Shown here: positions 32,328-37,206 of the stretch, piece by piece
Layout of the letters: each line of letters starts with the position of its first letter
Numbering within the stretch: position 1 is the stretch's first letter
Assembly (NCBI RefSeq): GCF_001514215.1
Contig: NZ_KQ948883.1
Coordinates: 6,657-43,862 of the forward strand
DNA length: 37,206 nt
Origin: Streptomyces bungoensis
Lineage (GTDB): Bacteria; Actinomycetota; Actinomycetes; Streptomycetales; Streptomycetaceae
Reading direction: 5' to 3'
The notes under the pieces: generated by a model
Told to the model about the DNA's origin: nothing
Database searches by the model: none
Seen by the model: only the letters and a program-made list of their open reading frames with translations
Made by a program: the position numbers and the translations under genes

Positions 32328-33317
32328 CCGGGCGAACTCCCGCATCCCCTCCGCGAAGCCGACCTCGGGCTTCCAGCCCAGGTCCGTGCGCAGGCGGGTG
32401 GAGTCGGCGGTGATGTGCCGTACGTCGCCGAGGCGGTACTCGCCGGTGACGACGGGGGCGGGGCCGCCGTGGGCGGTGGCGAGGGCGGTGGCCAGGTCGC
32501 CGACCGTGCGGGGCTCGCCGCTGCCGGTGTTGTACGCCGTGAGCGTGCCGGGGCGCGGCTCGGCGCGCACCGCCTCCAGCGCGGTCACGTTGGCGGCGGC
32601 CACGTCCCGCACGTGCACGAAGTCGCGCCGCTGGCGCCCGTCCTCGAAGACGCGCGGGGGCTCGCCGCGCCGCAGGGCGGAGCGGAAGAAGGAGGCGACG
32701 CCCGCGTACGGGGTGTCGCGGGGCATCCGGGGGCCGTACACGTTGTGGTAGCGCAGGGAGAGCGCCGTGCCGTCCGTCGAGCGGGCCCAGGCGGCGCACA
32801 GGTGCTCCTGGGCGAGCTTGGTCGCCGCGTACACGTTGCGCGGATCGGCCGGGGCGTCCTCGGCGACCAGGCCGGGGGAGAGCGGGGCGCCGCACACCGG
32901 GCACCCCGGTTCGAACCGGCCCGCCGCCAGGTCGGCCGGGTCACGCGGGCCGGGGCGTACGGCACCGTGCACGCGGCACTCGTAGCGGCCCTCCCCGTAC
33001 ACCACCATCGACCCCGCCAGCACCAGCCGCCGCACCCCCGCCCCGGCCATCGCGGCGAGCAGGACGGCGGTGCCCAGGTCGTTGCGCGACACGTACTCGG
33101 CCGCGTCCCGCACGCCGTCGCCGAGACCCACCTGGGCCGCCTGGTGGCAGACGGCGTCCACGCCGGACAGGGCGCGGGCAACGGCCGCCGGGTCGCGCAC
33201 GTCGGCGCGGGGATCGTCGCGGACGTCGAACCCGACCGCCTCGTGCCCGCGCGCCCGCAGCGCGTCGACGACATGGGACCCGATGAACCCGGCACCGCCG
33301 GTGACCAGCACACGCAT
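32322..33317 (-). CDS. NAD-dependent sugar-nucleotide epimerase/dehydratase with Cys/His insert
   Basis: 331 aa extended SDR. The NAD site GGAGFIG is at residues 7-13, with catalytic Ser103 (AGSMVVYGEG), Tyr163 and Lys167 (NVYAATK), and RYHNVYGPRMP. Between the Ser and the Tyr is an insert with Cys114-x2-His117 and Cys139-x2-Cys142, a zinc-ribbon-like set. The overall form is that of UDP-glucose 4-epimerase-like and GDP-mannose-modifying enzymes; the sugar is not determined. ATG 33317 gives the standard N-terminus. It may supply a sugar nucleotide to the glycosyltransferases at 21-26 kb, but it is not in their operon. Confidence 0.93.
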   Translation of the reverse strand: MRVLVTGGAGFIGSHVVDALRARGHEAVGFDVRDDPRADVRDPAAVARALSGVDAVCHQAAQVGLGDGVRDAAEYVSRNDLGTAVLLAAMAGAGVRRLVLAGSMVVYGEGRYECRVHGAVRPGPRDPADLAAGRFEPGCPVCGAPLSPGLVAEDAPADPRNVYAATKLAQEHLCAAWARSTDGTALSLRYHNVYGPRMPRDTPYAGVASFFRSALRRGEPPRVFEDGRQRRDFVHVRDVAAANVTALEAVRAEPRPGTLTAYNTGSGEPRTVGDLATALATAHGGPAPVVTGEYRLGDVRHITADSTRLRTDLGWKPEVGFAEGMREFARA

Positions 33318-33401
33318 ACGGCCACGCTAGGCCCGCGCCCGGCCCCGGGCATCCGGCCGCACCGGCACGTCACCGGTCCGTAAGACCCGCTCCGGGGACG
33401 C

Positions 33402-34460
33402 TCAGAGCGGCTTCTCCGGCCAGTCCAGGAGGCGCGCGCCGATGACGGCCGTCTGGAGCATGTAGCGGTGGGCGGGGTCGGCCGGGTCGGCGCCGGTCAG
33501 CTGGTGGATGCGTTCGAGGCGGTAGGTCAGGGCGCGGACGCTGAGCGAGAGCCGGCGTGCGGTCTCGGCGGCCACGCAGCCGCAGTCGAAGTAGGCGGTG
33601 AGGGTGTCCAGCAGCGGGACCGGGCCGCCCCGGGCGGAGGTGAGCGGGCCGAGGGCGTGCTCGATCAGGTCGGCCAGGGCCTGCCGGTCGCGGGCGAGCA
33701 CCGGGTAGACCAGCAGGTCGGCGGCGCGCAGCACCGGCCCTTCCAGGCCGAGACGCGCGGCCATCTCCAGGGTGGCGAGGGCCTCCTCGTACGACTGCAC
33801 GACCCCGCCGGGCCCGGGCTGCGGCCGGCCGACGGCGACCCGGCAGCCGTCGGCCGCCGCGTAGGCCTGCTTGGCGAAGTGGACGAGGACCTCGTCCTCG
33901 TCGCCGGGCGCGATGCACAGCAGCCGGCCGTTCTTGGTGGTCAGCAGAATGCTGCGGGCGTCGAACCGGGCCAGCACCGCCCGCTCCACCTGCCGGGTCA
34001 CCGGGTCGTCCTCGGCGTAGGCGGCCGGGCCCTCGGCGACCGCCACCGCTTGGGCGCGGGAGAGCCGCAGGCCGAAGCGTTCGGCGCGCTCGGCGAGCCG
34101 GCCGAGGTCGCTGCGGCCGTAGAGCAGGTCGTCGATGAACTCCCGGCGGGCCGCCTCCTCGCGGCGCACGGTGAGCCGCTGGGCGCGCTCGTACCCCTCG
34201 GCCAGGGCGTCGACCGCCTGCTGTACGGCGGCCAGCGCGCTGTCGGCCGAGCCGGGTGCGCCCGGCCAGGCGGCGCGGGCGGCGGCCAGGTGGGCGGCGA
34301 TCAGGGCCCGCAGCCCGTGCCCGGCGTGGGCGGCCCGCTCGCCGAGCAGCCGGCGGGCGGCCAGTTCCTCCCGGGTCAGCCGGCGGCCGGTGGCCGCGAC
34401 CTCGGCCAGCGTGCGCGCGTAGCCGTCCAGATAGTGCTCCGGTATCGCCTGTTCCGTCAC
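33402..34460 (-). CDS. PucR/CdaR-family helix-turn-helix regulator
   Basis: 352 aa. A helical N-terminal half (about 1-115, including AVQQAVDALAEGYERAQRLTVRREEAARREFIDDLLYG) is followed by a GGDEF-like degenerate central region and the C-terminal PucR helix-turn-helix: LLDTLTAYFDCGCVAAETARRL, then SVRALTYRLERIHQLTGADP. Streptomyces has many such regulators; effector and targets are unknown. It is divergent from the flotillin gene across 294 bp. Confidence 0.92.
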   Translation of the reverse strand: MTEQAIPEHYLDGYARTLAEVAATGRRLTREELAARRLLGERAAHAGHGLRALIAAHLAAARAAWPGAPGSADSALAAVQQAVDALAEGYERAQRLTVRREEAARREFIDDLLYGRSDLGRLAERAERFGLRLSRAQAVAVAEGPAAYAEDDPVTRQVERAVLARFDARSILLTTKNGRLLCIAPGDEDEVLVHFAKQAYAAADGCRVAVGRPQPGPGGVVQSYEEALATLEMAARLGLEGPVLRAADLLVYPVLARDRQALADLIEHALGPLTSARGGPVPLLDTLTAYFDCGCVAAETARRLSLSVRALTYRLERIHQLTGADPADPAHRYMLQTAVIGARLLDWPEKPL

Positions 34461-34607
34461 AACGCCCCCCGTTCCCCCGTGTCTTGACGTGCCGGTGACG
34501 TTTTCTTAGCGCCTGCCCGGCATCGAGACCCTAGTGAACGCTTCCGGAAACCGGCAATGCGCGGGCGGGCGCCCCTCGGGCACCATCCCGGCGGGGAGCA
34601 GTACGGA

Positions 34608-34650
34608 CGGTTCCGGTGCCGGGTCCCGGCAGTCACCCGCACCGGAACCG
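34608..34650. repeat. 12-bp inverted repeat in the flotillin upstream region
   Basis: CGGTTCCGGTGC (34608-34619) and GCACCGGAACCG (34639-34650) are perfect complements with a 19-nt spacer, about 105 bp before the flotillin start. The right arm contains the GGAAC of a possible ECF promoter. Could be an operator or a leader hairpin of divergent transcripts. The remaining 34461-34754 gap holds no gene. Confidence 0.7.
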
Positions 34651-34668
34651 GACCCCGCGCCTTCCGTT
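34644..34668 (+). promoter_or_regulatory. Possible ECF-sigma promoter of the flotillin gene
   Basis: GGAAC (34644-34648), a 16-bp spacer, then CGTT (34665-34668): a good ECF-type -35/-10 match, about 87 bp before the ATG. Bacillus flotillin genes are under the ECF factor SigW, which makes envelope-stress control here plausible. Inference only. Confidence 0.35.
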
Positions 34669-34754
34669 CGTGCCGGCAACGCCCGTCCGCACCACTCCTG
34701 TTCACCACCCGTCTCCACCAACCGTCGTCACCGCCCGACGCAAGGACGTATGCC

Positions 34755-36908
34755 ATGGAAGCCCTCGGCGTGCTCGTCGCCGTCTGTCTCGTCGTCGTGC
34801 TGCTCGCGCTGTTCGCCGCCACCCGGCTGTACCGGAAGGTGGACCAGGGCCGGGCGCTGATCGTGTCCAAGACCCGCAAGGTCGACGTGACCTTCACCGG
34901 GCAGGTCGTGCTGCCGGTGCTGCACCGGGCCGAGGTCATGGACATCTCCGTGAAGGCCATCGAGATCAGCCGCTCCGGCCGCGACGGTCTGATCTGCCGG
35001 GACAACATCCGCGCCGACATCCGGATCTCGTTCTTCGTGAAGGTCAACAAGACCGTCGAGGACGTCATCAAGGTCGCCCAGTCCGTCGGCACCGAGCGCG
35101 CCAGCCACCAGGAGACGCTGCAGGAGCTCTTCCACGCGAAGTTCTCCGAGGCGCTGAAGACCGTCGGCAAGCAGATGGACTTCACCGACCTGTACACCAA
35201 GCGCGAGGAACTCCGCTATCACATCATCGAGTTGATCGGCGTCGACCTCAACGGCTACCACCTCGAGGACGCCGCGATCGACTACCTGGAGCAGACCCCG
35301 CTGTCCCAGCTCGACCCGGCCAACGTGCTCGACGCCCAGGGCATCCGCAAGATCACCGAGCTGACGGCGGTCGAGCACGTGCGGACCAACGAGGCCCGGC
35401 GCACCGAGGAGAAGGAGATCACCCGCCAGGACGTCGACGCCCGCGAGGCGATCCTGGAGCTGCAGCGCCGGCAGGTCGACGCCGAGATCAAGCAGAAGCG
35501 GGAGATCGAGACCTCCCGGGCCCGCGAGGAGGCGGAGACCGCCCGCGTGGTGGAGGAGGAGCGGCTGCGCGCGCAGGGCGCCTTCCTGCGCACCGAGGAG
35601 CAGCTGGGCGTCCAGCGCGAGAACCAGGCCCGCGAGGTCGCGGTCGCCGCGAAGAACCGCGAGCGGGTCATCGCCGTGGAGAACGAGCGCATCGAGAAGG
35701 ACCGGCTGCTGGAGGTCATCGCGCGGGAGCGGGAGACCCAGCTGACGAGGATCGCCGCCGAGAAGGAGGTCGAGGCGGAGAAGCGGGACATCGCCGAGGT
35801 CATCCGGGAGCGGGTGGCGGTGGACCGTACGGTCGCCGAGCAGGAGGAGTCCATCAAGAAGCTGCGCGTGGTCGAGGAGGCCGAGCGCGAGCGGCAGGCC
35901 CTCGTCATCGCCGCCGAGGCGGAGGCGCAGGAGAGGCTGGTCAAGGACATCAAGGCCGCCGAGGCCGCCGAGCAGGCCGCCACCCACCGCGCCGCCGAGG
36001 AACTCACCCTCGCCGAGGCCCGGCTGAAGACCGCCGACCTGGACGCGCGGGCCAAGCTGCGGCTCGCGGAGGGCGTCCAGGCGGAGGCCGCCGCCGAGGG
36101 TCTCGCCGCCGTGCAGGTCCGCGCCAAGGAGACCGAGGTCACCGTCAAGGCCGGCCGGGCGGAGGCGGAGGCCACCGGGGCGCGGCTGCGGGCCGAGGCG
36201 GAGGGCACGCAGGCCAAGGCGCTCGCGGAGGCGGAGGGTGCTCGCGCCAAGGGGCTCGCGGAGGCCGAGGGCGCACGGGCGGCGGCGGAGGCCACCGAGG
36301 CGCGGCTGAAGGCCGAGGCGGAGGGCGCCCGGGCCAAGGCGCTCGCGGACGCCACCGGCATCGGCGAGAAGCTGAAGGCCGAGGCGGCGGGCCTGACCGA
36401 GAAGGCCGCCGCGATGGCCGCCCTGGACGAGGCCTCGCGCGGCCACGAGGAGTACCGGCTGCGGCTGCAGGCGGAGAAGGAGATCCGGCTGGCCGGCCTG
36501 GAGACCCAGCGGCAGGTCGCCGAGGCGCAGGCCACGGTCCTCGCGACCGGCCTGGAGAACGCCGACATCGACATCGTCGGCGGCGAGTCGGTCTTCTTCG
36601 ACCGGCTGGTCTCCGCGGTCTCGCTCGGCAAGGGCGTCGACGGCTTCATGGACGGCTCCCGCACCGCGCGGGCGCTGGCGGGGCCCTGGCTGGACGGCTC
36701 GGGCAGCTTCACCGACGACCTGAGCCGCGTCCTCGGCTCCCTCGGCTCGGCCGACGTGCAGCACCTGACGGTGTCGGCGCTGCTGATGAAGCTGATGAAC
36801 TCCGGCGGCGCGGAGGCCTCCCGCTTCCGTCAGCTGCTCGACCGGGCCGGCGAGCTGGGCCTGGCGGACACCCCGGTGACGGCGCTGAACGGAACCGCCC
36901 GGGCCTGA
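34755..36908 (+). CDS. Flotillin-like SPFH-domain protein
   Basis: 717 aa. One N-terminal membrane helix (about residues 3-22, LGVLVAVCLVVVLLALFAA) precedes an SPFH/band-7 domain (about 28-200: RALIVSKTRKVDVTFTGQV, MDISVKAIEISRSGRDG, ADIRISFFVKVNKTVEDV). Residues about 210-600 are a long coiled coil with Glu-Ala repeats (AEAEGARAKALAEAEGARAK), as in flotillin/YqiK proteins. The C-terminal 100 residues are globular. Such proteins oligomerise at the membrane and organise microdomains. ATG 34755 has AAGGA at 8 bases. No NfeD partner is seen in the window. Long open frames on the other strand here are shadows of the repeats. Confidence 0.94.
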   Translation: MEALGVLVAVCLVVVLLALFAATRLYRKVDQGRALIVSKTRKVDVTFTGQVVLPVLHRAEVMDISVKAIEISRSGRDGLICRDNIRADIRISFFVKVNKTVEDVIKVAQSVGTERASHQETLQELFHAKFSEALKTVGKQMDFTDLYTKREELRYHIIELIGVDLNGYHLEDAAIDYLEQTPLSQLDPANVLDAQGIRKITELTAVEHVRTNEARRTEEKEITRQDVDAREAILELQRRQVDAEIKQKREIETSRAREEAETARVVEEERLRAQGAFLRTEEQLGVQRENQAREVAVAAKNRERVIAVENERIEKDRLLEVIARERETQLTRIAAEKEVEAEKRDIAEVIRERVAVDRTVAEQEESIKKLRVVEEAERERQALVIAAEAEAQERLVKDIKAAEAAEQAATHRAAEELTLAEARLKTADLDARAKLRLAEGVQAEAAAEGLAAVQVRAKETEVTVKAGRAEAEATGARLRAEAEGTQAKALAEAEGARAKGLAEAEGARAAAEATEARLKAEAEGARAKALADATGIGEKLKAEAAGLTEKAAAMAALDEASRGHEEYRLRLQAEKEIRLAGLETQRQVAEAQATVLATGLENADIDIVGGESVFFDRLVSAVSLGKGVDGFMDGSRTARALAGPWLDGSGSFTDDLSRVLGSLGSADVQHLTVSALLMKLMNSGGAEASRFRQLLDRAGELGLADTPVTALNGTARA

Positions 36909-36915
36909 GGACAGC

Positions 36916-36954
36916 GGGGCCGGTCCGCCGTACGGGGGTCGGCGGCCCGGCCCC
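36916..36954 (+). terminator. Terminator of the flotillin gene
   Basis: 14-bp stem (arms 36916-36929 and 36941-36954) with a single mismatch and an 11-nt loop, beginning 8 bases after the stop codon. Confidence 0.8.
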
Positions 36955-36982
36955 GCGCCGGATCCGCTCCGGCGTCCGGCGT

Positions 36983-37206
36983 CCGGTGTCCGGGACTTGG
37001 TCCGGTGTCCGGGACTTGGTCCGGTGTCCGGGACTTGGTCCGGTGTCCGGGACCTGGTCCGGTGTCCGGTCCGGCACCAGGCACACGGACCGGCACCGGT
37101 ACCTGGTCCGGCATCGGGGACCTGGTCCGGCACCAGCCCTCGGTGCAGCACCGGCACCTGGTCCGGCACCGGCCACCGGTCCGGCACCGGGCACCCGATC
37201 CGGCAG
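36983..37206. repeat. 19-bp tandem repeat array running off the right edge
   Basis: Three identical units CCGGTGTCCGGGACTTGGT start at 36983, 37002 and 37021, a fourth with one change at 37040, then progressively diverged copies (CCGGCACCGGTACCTGGT-like) to the end of the window. The unit length is not a multiple of three, so it is unlikely to be coding. No gene is seen between 36955 and the edge. Confidence 0.85.

Noticed and set aside
36983..37058. CRISPR array
   Set aside because: The 19-bp units are contiguous with no spacers and decay gradually; no cas gene is present.
34728..37187. Very long open frame (about 819 codons) on the minus strand opposite the flotillin gene
   Set aside because: Composition is Leu/Gly/Arg/Asp-rich with no domain, and the frame mirrors the Glu-Ala repeats of the flotillin, whose SPFH domain and coiled coil are clear.

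Overview
The window is high-GC actinobacterial chromosome, almost certainly from a Streptomyces. Third codon positions are nearly all G or C, GTG starts are frequent, and several proteins belong to families typical of the genus (DUF6445, DUF7144, DUF4142, an LAETG surface protein, a five-helix molybdenum-cofactor membrane protein, OmpR and NarL two-component pairs). I cannot name the species. I see no tRNA, rRNA, transposase, integrase, CRISPR array or secondary-metabolite synthase. This is ordinary chromosomal sequence with dense short operons, not an obvious mobile island.

Layout. 1-6.1 kb: the 5' part of a Glu/Pro-repeat protein running off the left edge; an alpha/beta hydrolase divergent from a MocR-type regulator with a perfect direct-repeat operator between them; two small membrane proteins; and a 529-aa protein whose N-terminus looks like a caspase fold without its catalytic dyad. 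6.1-11.1 kb (minus strand): a secreted beta-propeller/Ig-like protein, an LCP-LytR_C cell-wall protein, a 56-aa secreted peptide not previously listed among the longer reading frames, and a lipoprotein. 11.1-11.5 kb is non-coding and holds a perfect 17-bp hairpin with a G9 loop. 11.5-18.8 kb: nucleoside hydrolase; a Ni/Co permease under a cobalamin riboswitch with a divergent ArsR regulator; a RibD/DHFR-like protein; an aquaglyceroporin; a degenerate SDR; TerD; DUF7144; DUF6445. 19-21 kb: a DUF4142 protein and an LAETG sortase substrate.

21.1-28.6 kb is a compact block: a GT-C mannosyltransferase-like protein, a putative Sec-Tat dual-targeted molybdoenzyme plus a small membrane partner, and a translationally coupled GT2 / DUF2064 / methyltransferase operon, flanked by an OmpR-type two-component system. 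The two operons converge with a 145-bp coding overlap. I regard this block as the best candidate here for an uncharacterised system, possibly an envelope glycan or lipid modification pathway with a redox component.

28.6-32.3 kb: a NarL/DesK-type two-component pair divergent from an ABC-2 transporter, the usual layout of a drug- or peptide-responsive exporter. 32.3-37.2 kb: a sugar-nucleotide epimerase with a zinc-ribbon-like insert, a PucR-type regulator, and a 717-aa flotillin behind a possible ECF-sigma promoter, followed by a terminator and a 19-bp tandem repeat running to the right edge.
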